From Owenia fusiformis (lineage: Eukaryota > Annelida > Polychaeta > Sabellida > Oweniidae), in assembly GCA_903813345.2 (NCBI GenBank), contig CAIIXF020000007.1:18525564-18589563 (forward strand): a DNA stretch of 64,000 nt, read 5' to 3'. The translations under genes and the position numbers were made by a program. The notes under the pieces are model-generated. The model was not told the origin of the DNA and made no database searches. It was given only the letters and a program-made list of their open reading frames with translations. The first letter of the stretch is position 1, and each line of letters opens with the position of its first letter. This document shows, piece after piece, positions 23,901 through 34,548 of this stretch.

Positions 23901-24904
23901 TAAGTTCTATGTTTGCTCTTTCCCTTAAGGCTATCAAGACAGAGATGATCCAGTTTCTCTTGAGATTACTTGAAGGTGGATTAGAAGCTGTGGATAATCC
24001 AGCAGGAGTCAAGGCCCAAATAGTCAAGGCCCTCAAGGCCATGCAGACAAGTTTGCAGTATGGAGAACAGGTACATTATTCTGAATTGATCATAATGTCA
24101 AACTGGGACTATATAGGTAAAGGCATATATAGCCTAATAAGTGAAGGAACATATAGCCAGAAGGCACATACAGCCGGAAAGGCAGTTGGAAGTAATCACC
24201 TTCCCAAAATAATCATGCCTCAAATGATCAATATCCCTCCTAAATAAACCGGATGTGACCTAAAACAGAGGCTTTTATTCTCTTGAATGCCCATGCCAAA
24301 TATCACCCCACAGGAAGTATTCCAATTTTACAATATTCCCATCCCTAACTGTAAGAGTAGGAGATGGTAATTAAAAATCATTCCAATTAAACCCATTGAA
24401 CAAATCATAATGTAACATTATTGCAGGTCTCTGGTATACTAGAGAAGTCCCCTGTATGGAAGGAATACAAGGACCAGAGGCATGATCTCTTCATTAGTGA
24501 TACAAACATAGCTGGATACCTCACAGGTGAGAATAACAATGAAAACATACAATTTACACCCAGTTTTTGGAAAGGTCAATATTTGTACAAAATGTACATT
24601 AATCAGAACTCTATTTTGATTGGCTAAGGAGTGGTCAATAAATTAGGCTATCACTACATTGTAGGGTAATAGTGTTTGTGGATTCACTAAAACATGCCAT
24701 TGTTATAATGGCATTGACAGCAAAGGTGTGTACGTGTTTTGTGATACAGAGTCAGTTTACAGTGTCCGGATATATCACTGTTATGATTGTACACATATTT
24801 GTTTTTCAGGTCCTGGTGTTGCTGGCTATCTGACTGCAGGTTCAAGTAAATCTGGAGCTATGCCAGACAGACCCCCACCAGTGGTGGACAACTCTGAGGG
24901 CTAA
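14938..24904 (+). CDS. DNAJC13: DnaJ homolog subfamily C member 13 (RME-8), C-terminal part
   Basis: Eleven exons: 14938-15118, 17986-18056, 20098-20218, 20475-20750, 21064-21145, 21251-21467, 21827-22006, 23399-23539, 23930-24070, 24427-24526, 24810-24904. All have AG/GT borders and continuous phase, totalling 1605 nt = 534 aa plus stop. The product follows animal DNAJC13 end to end: [177 protein letters not shown]. This is the armadillo-like region after the J domain. RME-8 recruits Hsc70 to early endosomes and controls clathrin and WASH/retromer sorting. The J domain and N-terminal two thirds are not in the window, so the gene is 5'-incomplete here. Introns are loaded with repeats, including a minisatellite in the second one. 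Confidence 0.93.
16211..16779 (+). mobile_element. Dispersed repeat, 'ATCCCA..GAACGAAG' family copy (diverged)
   Basis: It starts ATTATCCCACAAACAAATTTG, then GGGATATAGAGAAGC and a CCATCCATTC/TCCGTCTGTC stretch. It ends GATGGGATTTGCTACTCAAT..GTTGCTATTTTTCTAG. Located in the first visible DNAJC13 intron. Confidence 0.65.
18062..19986. repeat. Minisatellite, about 100 copies of a 16-19 bp unit
   Basis: The basic unit is CATCTTGTAGAGACATACT (19 bp), with variants ACACACT, a shorter CCTTGTAGAGACATACT form and CGTCTTGTAGAGACACACT. It fills almost the whole 2 kb intron between DNAJC13 exons 2 and 3 (of those visible). Variant units are interspersed in no strict higher-order period that I can see. 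The unit has no in-frame stop on the minus strand, which creates spurious open frames there (repeats of SLQDEYVS) that I do not annotate as genes. Every unit also contains CTTGTAG, a 3'-splice-site-like string. Confidence 0.95.
21555..21670 (+). repeat. Dispersed repeat copy, 'CGTGACATATTGTTAT' family
   Basis: Same motif order as 14061-14135, ending in GGCAGGTGGTGACATTTTGCATG. It lies in a DNAJC13 intron. Confidence 0.6.
22205..23315 (+). mobile_element. 1.1 kb copy of the 'ATCCCATCGAACGAAG' family with internal 150-bp array
   Basis: It begins TTATTATCCCATCGAACGAAG and ends TGTTCGATGGGATTCGCTACTC. Both termini share the inverted core ATCCCATCGAAC. Inside, a unit of about 150 bp (GCGATTTTGTTCATATTTG, ATATGTGAATACT, GCATGGCACA.TGTCTAATGACA, GTAGTAGGTGGCCATTTT) recurs about six times, at roughly 22250, 22550, 22700, 22825, 22945 and 23095. 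It is inserted in the DNAJC13 intron between exons 7 and 8 of those visible. The short open frames inside are repeat-derived. Confidence 0.8.
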
Positions 24905-25044
24905 ACATAGTCATGGATATTGTTTTTCAACATGGAGTTAGTAAGGATAGTGATCTAATGGTAGAAATTTAAATAAGTTTTTTTGCCAGGACATCAGATT
25001 TTAACATTACCTTTGGAGATGTATATAGCGTGCTATTATGTGAG

Positions 25045-25050
25045 AATAAA
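25045..25050 (+). promoter_or_regulatory. Candidate polyadenylation signal of DNAJC13
   Basis: AATAAA lies 141 bases after the stop codon. Later candidates are at about 25494 and 26159, so longer 3' ends are possible. Confidence 0.4.
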
Positions 25051-25359
25051 GAACAAAGTGTTTATCCTCAATCATTTTTATTGAGCAACCAAGCAGCCAT
25101 GCAAGTTGATTCTGTCTTACTTGGAACGACTAGTTAGATTATAGTGGTGAATATGTACAGAGATGACAGACGCTGTGACATTTAAAGCTTGTAAGAAAGA
25201 AAGATGAATGAGACTGTTTATAAAATATTTATTCTAAGGATGTTTATTGATGATCTACAATGGAGTTATTTTTATAGACCAATTGTTGATGTGTATGAAT
25301 TATGAGGTAATCATCTTCATTCAGAGGTAATTCCTAATTGACATATTGTAAGCATTTTA

Positions 25360-25442
25360 CAGGGTGACTCAAAAAAGCAGAACCCATTACTTTTATTCAA
25401 AGATTTGTCAGTTGTGTTTTTGGGTCACCCTGTATATCTCTC
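25360..25442. mobile_element. 83-bp mariner-like MITE with TA target duplication
   Basis: CAGGGTGACTCAAAAA (left) faces TTTTTGGGTCACCCTG (right), flanked by TA on both sides. The CAGGGTG..CACCCTG termini and TA duplication are the mark of Tc1/mariner-type non-autonomous elements. A close relative is at 53302-53382. Confidence 0.85.
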
Positions 25443-28195
25443 TGGTTAATCAGAACTCAGTATAGCCATATTTTATATTTTACAGATGCATGGTTAATAA
25501 AGGAAAACTGTAATAAGGGAAGGCATCTACCTTAAATGTGAAAACTATAATATAAGTAAAGGTGATATCTTTATGCAATTCAAAATGTTAATGCCTCAAT
25601 GCCCTTATTACAATGCCCTTCTGGTTGAATTTCAATTTTTAATTATACTGTTCAAAACCTTTAGCTGTGTTTATAAAAATTTGAACTCAGGACTCGATGA
25701 ATTGTTGGTGATAATGTTTCTCATATACTAGTCTTAAACAGCGGCCTTGGCATAACATAGATTAAATTCATAAACAATTTATTGAATTCTGAGCCTAAAT
25801 CCTATATTAATAAAACCTGCATTTATGAACAACTTTCCGAAGTGAACATTATTTAAAAGGCAAACTCATTTTGAGTCCCATTTCTGATGTCTCATGTATT
25901 CCTATGTTATTACAAGAACCTATTATTGTTAGTAATCTTAAATGTGAACACCGAATGCTGATCCCAGCAGCGTTCACTATACAAGTCTTACACTACTTGT
26001 TTTGAGTACGAAAAAGATAAAAGATTATGGTGATCAATCAACAAATTAAAACTTCTTGATTGTTGTTATTGATTCATTGTATAGTATTGTTAGATGGTAG
26101 TCATCTAGTTGTATCTATTATTGTTAATGATGCCGTGTACATGCAATCTGTACTCCTATAATAAATGCCAAAATATGCCAAATATACTAGAGAGGCTTCA
26201 AATTATTTGGACTATTGTATTCCTAACCATGCATTGGTACAGATATACAGATATACCCTCTGTTTAACAAAATTGTATGTGCCATTATTGAATGTGGAGT
26301 TTTGATTTGTTTCAGAATATGAAATGCTTTATTTAAAATATTCATGTCTGGAATTTGATTGGATGAGATTCAAGTTATTCATTGTTCAACACTTTAGGGT
26401 AGAAAATTAAATTCAGAAAGGTTGAAATCATTGTCAAAAATTGTGAGTATTAGATGATAATGAATTTTGAATTTTCCAAAATCAAAACCACTTCTTATAA
26501 CTTTCCATTATAGTCATTTTTGAGGAAATTGTGAAATTCCCAGATTTTTACCTGACCGTTGCAATCTGTGAAAGCACCATTTGATTCAAATTTTGAAGCA
26601 TCTTGATTCAATGATATTGATCAATATATTATTTACTTACTGTTGGTTTATGTAACACCCTGTGATTAAAACATTGTTCACACATAGCTAGGCAAGGCAT
26701 GTCGATTCCAGCCAATCTGTACACAGTATTTCATATAACTGCACTGCATAATATAACCAACAAACCACTCAAGGTCAACTGTTGAATGGTTGTCAAGGTG
26801 ACAGATTGACTCTACAGATTGAAATTGATACTTTACTAAAAGTTCCATTAAAAATATGTTCTTTTAGTGATTTTGTATCTTTTAAGTGATATCTTAAAAC
26901 ATATTTTGCAATGAGTGAAAATAATTAAAGCCCAAGACTGATTCATTCCACATAGGCATTCTTTCCTAATCTTAGCAGTTATCAAAGTTTGAAACAACAC
27001 CTTGGAGGAATGATTCAGTTCGCAATCCACTGAGTCCAGGGCTTAAATATTCAGTATGAGTGCATACGCAGAACGCTCGTAAAAGGATTGGCAGGAAAAT
27101 GACTTGCCATGTTCTTTTAGAACTACAAGTTCGGAATATTGCTGACTGCCTGCACTTACTAACGTCGTCATATGCAGACATCTGGTCAATACTAAATACA
27201 TATACATGAACTTTATACTTTGGACAAAAACATTTTGATAAATCTCTTTACTATCTAATCAATGTATATGTCTATGTAACACATCCATCATTACTCTTAC
27301 TCAGATACAGTATAACATTTAAAATCTAAAACAAAGCTTTCTGAGTTGATTGCAAACACTGTGCTAGTTCATAAAAATCTACAATAAAGTATACATGGTA
27401 TATAACTCCGGAGATACATGTATTGTCCCTGTAGATGCATTTCTATTCAGTTGATCTTATTTTCAATATGTTGTAACAAAACATTAACAATTTGAAAGCT
27501 AATTATAAATTCATTTTACGTGACTCCTCCTAAATAATATAAAATAGCCACACCAGTGTTATCTAGATATATTAAGAAATAATGATATTGATCATTACCT
27601 TATAAGCAACAAAAGTTGAGATACCACTCCCATAGCCACTTTGCCAATTGCGCATAATCAACTTAACTAGTCGAATTTCTGTGATTTTTTGATGTGGAAA
27701 ACTGACACATTTGACACTTAATATTATTGAAACATTGGAAATACATTTAAAAGGAAGATTTTCAAAAGTCATTATTTTTGAAAGTGAAAATTACATTTTT
27801 AAGCCCAGTAAAAAGATTGGTGCCATCCCCTCCGCAGATCTACAATTGGAATATGTGTAGGTAATCTGATAATGTATACTATATGATAACAACAAGGGCG
27901 CATTATGTTATAAATGATTGATAATTTGATTAAGTTAATCATTGATGTAAAAACTACTCGATGTCTTATCAGAAACTCGATGTAAAATATATCATTTCAA
28001 GGGCTACCTATAAGATTCTTAGTAATTCTTGTCAAGTATATATATATATATCATACATTGGGTGAGGCGGCTCATGATAAAAAACTTGGATAAACGAAGG
28101 CGGTCGATAGTAGTATATTGATATTACAACGTTCGCGTCAAGTTCTGGAAACGTTTTGACGGAATATCACCTTGGAAGTTGTCAAGAGTTGGAAA

Positions 28196-31100
28196 ATGTC
28201 AGTGAAAGGTAAGTAAACAGAAAAGTGACAGTCATTCTACTGCAGTAGTAAAACGATATATGATTTGAAAAAGACATCAAACACTCTGCATGGCGATGAT
28301 CTCCATATTTACGATGACACGATGTTCTCTTTCGATTCAATTTATCTCGCCATTTTATTTCATTTTAGAATGCGAAATTAAAAATTCCACCTTGGTATTA
28401 TGTTACAACGGTGCAGATTGCCCAGAACAGTCCAGTTCAGATGTCACATGCAAATGCTGGCCTGGCTTTTCTGGAAAGGAATGTGAAATAGGTAAATTCA
28501 TAACATTTTGCCGTAACATTGTGACTCATTCTTAAACTCATCGATCACAGATTTATGTTTTCAGATCATTAATCTACAATGAATTGATAGAAAGATGTGA
28601 CCTCTAACGACGAATCTAATTATTGTATAAACTTTCATTAAATTGGGATCTCAAGGTCAATATGATAAATCTTTGATCATTGAGTGACTGGGTTAATCTT
28701 CTGAAGTTTATAAAGATTTATTGTTTAGTTTAGTTTATATAGTGTCACAGGTCTATACATAAAATACAATTAAAGTAGGCCTACATTAAAAGACATCCAG
28801 CTGATCTCGGTTTACAAGCCCCTTATATTATAAAGTAATTAGGACAAATGTTATTTGAGATGTCAATAGTATTGCCTTAATACACATTTATCTGAGTAAA
28901 CAAGAAATTCAAAGTCCGGCGCTTCTTATTGAAAAAAATAAATAAATGACGCAATTCGTCTTAAGGTTCCAAAGCAGACTAGTGTAAGCTTATCAAATAA
29001 TCACATCTTTATTCTTTACATTCTCCCCTTTCTAATGGTATATTCAAACCCTGGAACAAATAGCGTTTATTCAAGTACAAAAAGAACGTTTCGTTTTCAT
29101 AACCAGGACCTTCATTTGTAATGTGTTCATTTCTATTTAATTTTTATAAATTCCGGTCATTGATTGTCATCATTACTCCCTCTCTCATTACTGTTATCCA
29201 CCTAGAAACGTAACACTATGAGTGCACTCAGCAATCTTCGATGTCGGGAGGAACAGCACTTGTCGCTATTAGCCTAAATAAGACGCTACATACGAACAAA
29301 ATTGCACTTAAGATTTTGAAGGTAAAACAGTTTTTATAAAAACATTAAGTTTGACATATCAAATAGCCTACTGAATGTCGATTTTGAAAAAGAATTACAA
29401 AATCGAACAAAAACTTAAGTTTGTAAAAATTGTAAGTTTGAATTTGGTTCTTTTTAATAACATTTATCTGTGTTATTCCTTTGAACCATTCGAATGAGTA
29501 TCGCATTTTCGATTCAGGTGTAAGTTGAAAAAGGAAACAGCAAGCTCTGTTTGTTACGTACTTGAAATATAAAACACTCGATAAAAACTCTTTATACAGG
29601 GTGGTCAAAAAGTTCCATGAATGGGGCATCCATTTTAATGCTATGAAATATAACGCTATTTGTTCCAGGGTTTGCACTTTTAATCAATAAAAATTAAACA
29701 GCATGGTTTGCATTTTCATTGAATTGTAAAATTAATCAGAAAATTTGATTAGTCGAGAAATCAAAGTTGCCTATAACACATTTAAGCAACATTATTGATT
29801 ATTACGTGTGAAAGATGAACATCTCAATCGAATTAAATATTTTGTGAAAGATCAAATATAACGATAGATCAAATGCTATTTATTCTTTATTTCAATAGAT
29901 CTCAGGGCTCTATGGGGAATCACCATAGCAACAGGTATATTGCTTGTGATCCTCTCAATACTCGTTGCTGTTTGGTTTGCCATGCTGTGGAAGCGTGCCA
30001 ATGAATTGATGCCCTCTGAATTGATGCCCTCCAAGCTCTCCAAGAGACAACAACAACAGAGGTGAATATAGTGTACCAGTTATAGTATGACTATAATAGA
30101 GGCGATGATCGGTGGCAATGGATCCTAATGAAATTCCATGGCAATACTTTATAATACGATACATAGCGTACACTCTCGTCTACGTTGTGTTGAAAAGTTA
30201 GAAAATCGAAATTACTCATTAATGCAGAGAAACTGATTCAGACATAAACAATGTAAAGTTTTGTTTCTCGTTAAAATCAATGGTGAGGGAATAATTAAAA
30301 CATGGTTACAGCAATCTTAACTTTGCATTTGTATTCTAGGTATCCGTATCCATTACACGATGATGTAGGCCCGAGTATGATGCCAACGGGAATGGTTCCA
30401 GGGAATCAATATGCTACTTCATTGCCTGGAAACTATTCGATGAACGATTTAGGTGCGCCTCGAGATCGAAGGTATGTACGAATTGAATTTGAGAATTTTG
30501 AAAAAATTGCTGGAAATGTTTTCAATTTTGTATGTGTCGGACCAGTTATTCAAAGCTATTTCTCCACCTTTAATAAAATCATATTTGATTTAGGGAGTAT
30601 GACACAAATTGGGAAGCCGCAGGAGCCAAAGGAGGCCCCCGATTCCAATCAACCGATCAACTTCTCAATGAACTAAAGGATCGTATCCGGGCGTACGAAG
30701 ATACCTTTCAGACGCATAACAAGGCTTTCTCAGTGGACGATGAACGGCTTTATTCTCGTAGGTATCCCCCTGGTTTAGGAAATCAATGTAAGTAGAGGAA
30801 GAGTAAATCTCCGAAATCATTACCTTGGCTTCTGTTTATTTCACTGATGGACTCAGTGTATGAGAGACTATCAAAACTGTGGCCATGCGTATTATATATC
30901 CCTGGCATTAACACGTTCTCTCTTTTTCGAACGACCTATGACCATGAACATTCTGGTAGATATGAGGTCCAAAATAATATACAGAATATAACATAACTCC
31001 ATGAAATTGAAGACAGAACTGCTAAATATGATGATTAGAATATTCTGAATGCATGCCTCGCCATAGCATTTATTTAGCGAATTAAACTCATAATATTTCT

Positions 31101-32515
31101 GCTTTCTCTTTTCTTCAATCGATTCTCTTCAAACTCTCTTAAACCACTGTTTATCTGAAACAGTTCCGCTGTTCACCCTCTTTATTGATCAAGATGGTGG
31201 AGCTGCCGGGAATTCTAAAAAATTCAAATAACGCTCCTATCCTCTACCCCACATTTCTGTCATAAATAACTACAAGCTACAATGTCTGAAAAACTTGCAA
31301 AATCTGAGAGCTGTTTAAATACCTCATCTGTGTATGTTACTGTTGAAATATAAGTTATTTGGATATTTGGCTTTTACCAAACAAAAATATCTACAGTCAC
31401 ATAACCTTTATTTTGTCACAGAGGTTTCAAGATATAGAGGGTGAACAGACTGAAACATATTGCTGCTTTTGTCTTTCATTAGGACCATCAGGGGTACGAG
31501 TTTTGCCGTATATTGGCGAGGACAGCCGGTACGACCCCACACAAAGGGTACGTGTTGGCTTTCCTTAATACGGTTAATCAATTAGCAATTGGGCTAATAG
31601 CAACAAAGCTAAATTGAAGCTCATTTTGATTTCGAACGGATTTATAATATATTTTTCTAATTCTTCAATTTCTTCTTTTAGATTTAGACATAAGTGTTAC
31701 CCTATGGAATCACATTATTTAAATGCCAAACAATGTAATAATATGAAACATAATATATGGATGAAATGATGTCATCACATATACTGTATTGATGGAATGG
31801 GAAATAATGGGTTTTACAACTGTATTTTGTTGTATTTAATGATTTTTAGTATCTAAGATTGTGCTAAATTGGCAGGAAATTCAACAACTATTCAACAACT
31901 CTTCTTTTGAAAATGTCTGAATCTTGATAATTTAATTTAATTTAAAATAATTTTAATTTAAATTATCAAAGTAAAAAAGGTGTATTGATCACTAATCATT
32001 TCTATTGGCATTATTTGCGATTCTCTGCATTTGTACGATTTATATTCCTTCTAGATATTCTTTATACACTTATTGAACAAGCCACGTTTTTGTTTCAGGT
32101 CGCCATTGATAGACCCCAGCTCCATCAAGGAAGAATAAGAAATAGTAAGGTCTTTTCAAATAAGAATTTCAATTTCATACATAGTGGGTTTTTGAAATTT
32201 AATAGTCTATCAATAAAGATATGACCCGTGTAAGTAAAAGTAATTATGGTCCTTTCGCAAATAAGGTTCGTATCATGTGCCATAAACCCTAGAAACCCCG
32301 GTCCTTAAGATAATAATCCATTTGCTTCATTCAATTCAAAACCCATTTGCTCTACCAGAATTCTTGAAGACCATCTAACCGAGGAGGACTGAGGGGGGGG
32401 GGGTTTCACAGTTAGGATTGTGGCTAAGTGGTGAAGACTTCCTATTGTATATATTTTTTACGTGCTTTTTCTTCTCATGGATATTTTCTTTGAATTGACA
32501 GGTTTGAATTGGTGA
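28196..32515 (+). CDS. Single-EGF, single-pass membrane protein, unrecognised family
   Basis: Exons by splice sites: 28196-28208, 28369-28491, 29899-30061, 30340-30471, 30594-30787, a weak micro-exon 31164-31196, 31483-31547, 32099-32144, 32502-32515; 783 nt, 260 aa. Exon 2 is one EGF-like domain (six Cys spaced 8-5-10-1-8, ending CKCWPGFSGKEC). Exon 3 gives a membrane segment (about GITIATGILLVILSILVAVW) followed by WKR, then a Gln-rich stop-transfer end. The rest is a cytoplasmic tail with YPYPLHDD, PGNYSMNDL, LLNELKDRIRAYEDTFQ (helical) and YDPTQRVAID. Without the micro-exon the exon 5/6 join reads T|GA, a stop. The ATG at 28196 yields no signal peptide. An in-frame ATG at 28290, read through the intron 1 acceptor, would add a hydrophobic leader (SIQFISPFYFIL) and may be the real secretory start. 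I do not recognise the family. A membrane signalling or adhesion role is only inferred from layout. Confidence 0.65.
29045..29674. mobile_element. 0.63 kb element bounded by a perfect 23-bp inverted repeat
   Basis: Bases 29045-29067 (CCCTGGAACAAATAGCG core) are exactly mirrored at 29652-29674, in intron 2 of the EGF-membrane gene. Near the right end sits TACAGGGTGGTCAAAAAGTT (29595), a mariner-terminus-like motif. No transposase, and no clear target duplication. Confidence 0.6.
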
Positions 32516-32733
32516 ACCATACTGCAGGAAAGTTACGAACAGAAATAGCAGTCAGACAACATATGCAGTTTAACCCCACCTGAGACGCTTCCATATCGAT
32601 CTTTCGAATTCCCACTGGAAAGTAACAAACGAAAGGCACGATCCTAATGTACACAATGATATTCTATATAATATGGCGTATTCGGCTAAACGGCATTTTA
32701 ACACTTGATTGGACACCCTGTATATAATATATC
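32516..32733. other. 3' flank of the EGF-membrane gene
   Basis: Includes GGACACCCTGTATA at about 32711, an orphan mariner-type end in reverse orientation. If the last exon is read in another frame it stays open to TGA at about 32581, so the exact C-terminus is uncertain. Confidence 0.4.
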
Positions 32734-32736
32734 TTA

Positions 32737-34545
32737 CACAGCGAAAAATGATACAATATCCTGCCTGGATATTTGCGAAATATTATAGTGATATGGAACG
32801 TATCCTTAAGAATCCGTGACAAATACTCTAAGTATCGCGATTTTGGAGATTCACGGATATTAGTGAGAGACGGAACACTGGTATCCTGAAATATCCATAG
32901 TTCTGGATACTACTGATATACATCACGTCTTTTCGCGTATTCTTAGGGGTATGACTAATATATGATTCGAATACTCACAAATATAGCTGAATATTCAACA
33001 ATTTTCCGGGATATTTTTGGGATATTCACGAATACGGTCGGGATTGCAAGGAGATTTTCGTTCATATTACCTAACAAACTAAACACGAAATGACGCATTT
33101 AAATACGTACAGTTTATTATCTCATCAATACAAATGAGATGTACGATAGGTGTAAGCATTAAAACATCTGATCACAAGGATGTATAACAATGACCACATC
33201 GATGTACTTAGGCTGTTCTGCTACTTTTACATCTCCTACTTGACGTCCTTCTTCACTTAGGAACTGATGTGGCTGTCATGCTGATCATTGTGTGTTCAAT
33301 AATTTGAATTTCGACTTGTAGGAAAATGCTCGATGTTTAAATTAGGGGCATTGATAACGTTGTAAGTTGTAACGATATTTCGTCTCAATTTATTGATAGC
33401 GCGCGGACGTCAGAGAGCAAACTTCCGGTTTGATTGCAATGTTTTAATGGCGACTAATATTTGTGTTTGTTACCTTATTTAAAAGCCATTTTCAGTGTCT
33501 ACGAATATCGAAATGTAGTAAACAAAAGTTTCCTAGTAAAGTTCATAAGATTCTCTACAAGATGAATTCACGTTTATATCTTGAAAGTACGACCGAAGCC
33601 AGATATAATGAGAAAACTACGAAATGTACAAGCTAAAATTCGACAGATTCACGGTATTATTGAAACAAATCAGTTGACATGAAGGAAATGTTGTTTCTAC
33701 TTTAGTTGTTATAAACGTTAATATACCCTCCATGCTTAGAAGCAAACTTTTCTTCGAAGCGCAGCTTATTGTCGATGAAATCGTTGATTGAATTTCCCAA
33801 ACAAACACAAGTTGGAGTACCCAAAAATATCCTTTCGAGGATATTTCCGGATGTTCGAAGTATCGGTGTCTATGTCTATGTCGATAATCTGCAAAAGGCT
33901 CATAAGCCCATATGAAGCAGATATATGATTTAACAGTAATAGAATTTGAAAAGAATATAACTTAAAACCTTAACATTTAAGAATAGATATATTTTAGACA
34001 ATATCCCAGGAACTTTATTTAATATTATCTTCCATGCTTAGAAGCAAACTTTTCTTCGAAGATCAGCTTATTGACGATGTAATCTTCGGTCATCATGAAT
34101 TTCCTGTCTTACATATGTCTGAATTTCCCAAACACAAGTTTTTCGATGGCAGCCATTTTGAGCAGTTAGATATCACGAGGAGAATGTTGTTTCACTGCAG
34201 AAATTCATACAAGATATTCCACATTCTATATGGCGAAACAAATGTTTCAATGACACTAAAATTGTTAATTGAACGTTATAATTTATGTACTAGCATAATT
34301 TCCAGGAATCAATATTCCGGATACTTAAAAAAATTTCTGGATACTAGGGTAGTCAACTATCCTGAAATATCCTTAATTCGGATATGTTGAAAGTTGGAAA
34401 CTTGGAGTATCCAAAAATATCCCTTTGAGGATATTTCCGGATGTTCGAAGTATCGGTATATTTTAGGTTATTCAAGGATACCTCAAATATCCGGGATTTG
34501 CGATACGTACGGAAACTATAGGATATTACACCATTTTTCGCTGTG
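32737..34545. mobile_element. 1.8 kb transposon, CACAGCG termini, TTA target duplication
   Basis: The left end CACAGCGAAAAATG.. (32737) is mirrored at the right end ..CATTTTTCGCTGTG (34545). Each is flanked by TTA (32734-32736, 34546-34548). Both subterminal regions are dense in GGATAT/ATATCC and TTCGAAGTATCGG motifs, as expected of clustered transposase sites. A block (CATGCTTAGAAGCAAAC..TTCTTCGAAG..CAGCTTATTG) occurs twice, at about 33732 and 34034, and TATTTCCGGATGTTCGAAGT also occurs twice (33842, 34432). A 3-bp duplication and CAC start fit EnSpm/CACTA-like or Harbinger-like elements. No transposase is recognised in the 118-codon frame at 34034-34390. Confidence 0.75.
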
Positions 34546-34548
34546 TTA

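Larger units (their letters stand above)
24905..28195. other. DNAJC13 3' region and intergenic DNA
   Basis: Holds the DNAJC13 3' UTR, one small MITE (25360-25442) and otherwise AT-rich single-copy-looking sequence. Minus-strand open frames at 26848-27181 and 27572-27772 have no recognisable domain or splice support. A (TA)n run at about 28036-28052 lies about 145 bases before the next gene's first ATG. Confidence 0.5.

Noticed and set aside
26848-27772. Minus-strand frames between DNAJC13 and the EGF gene
   Set aside because: They are short, carry no domain, and have no splice pattern linking them into a gene.
33617-34390. Possible transposase in the 1.8 kb CACAGCG element
   Set aside because: The 118-codon frame shows no DDE/D or zinc-finger motif, and part of it lies in the internally duplicated block. 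The element is called non-autonomous.
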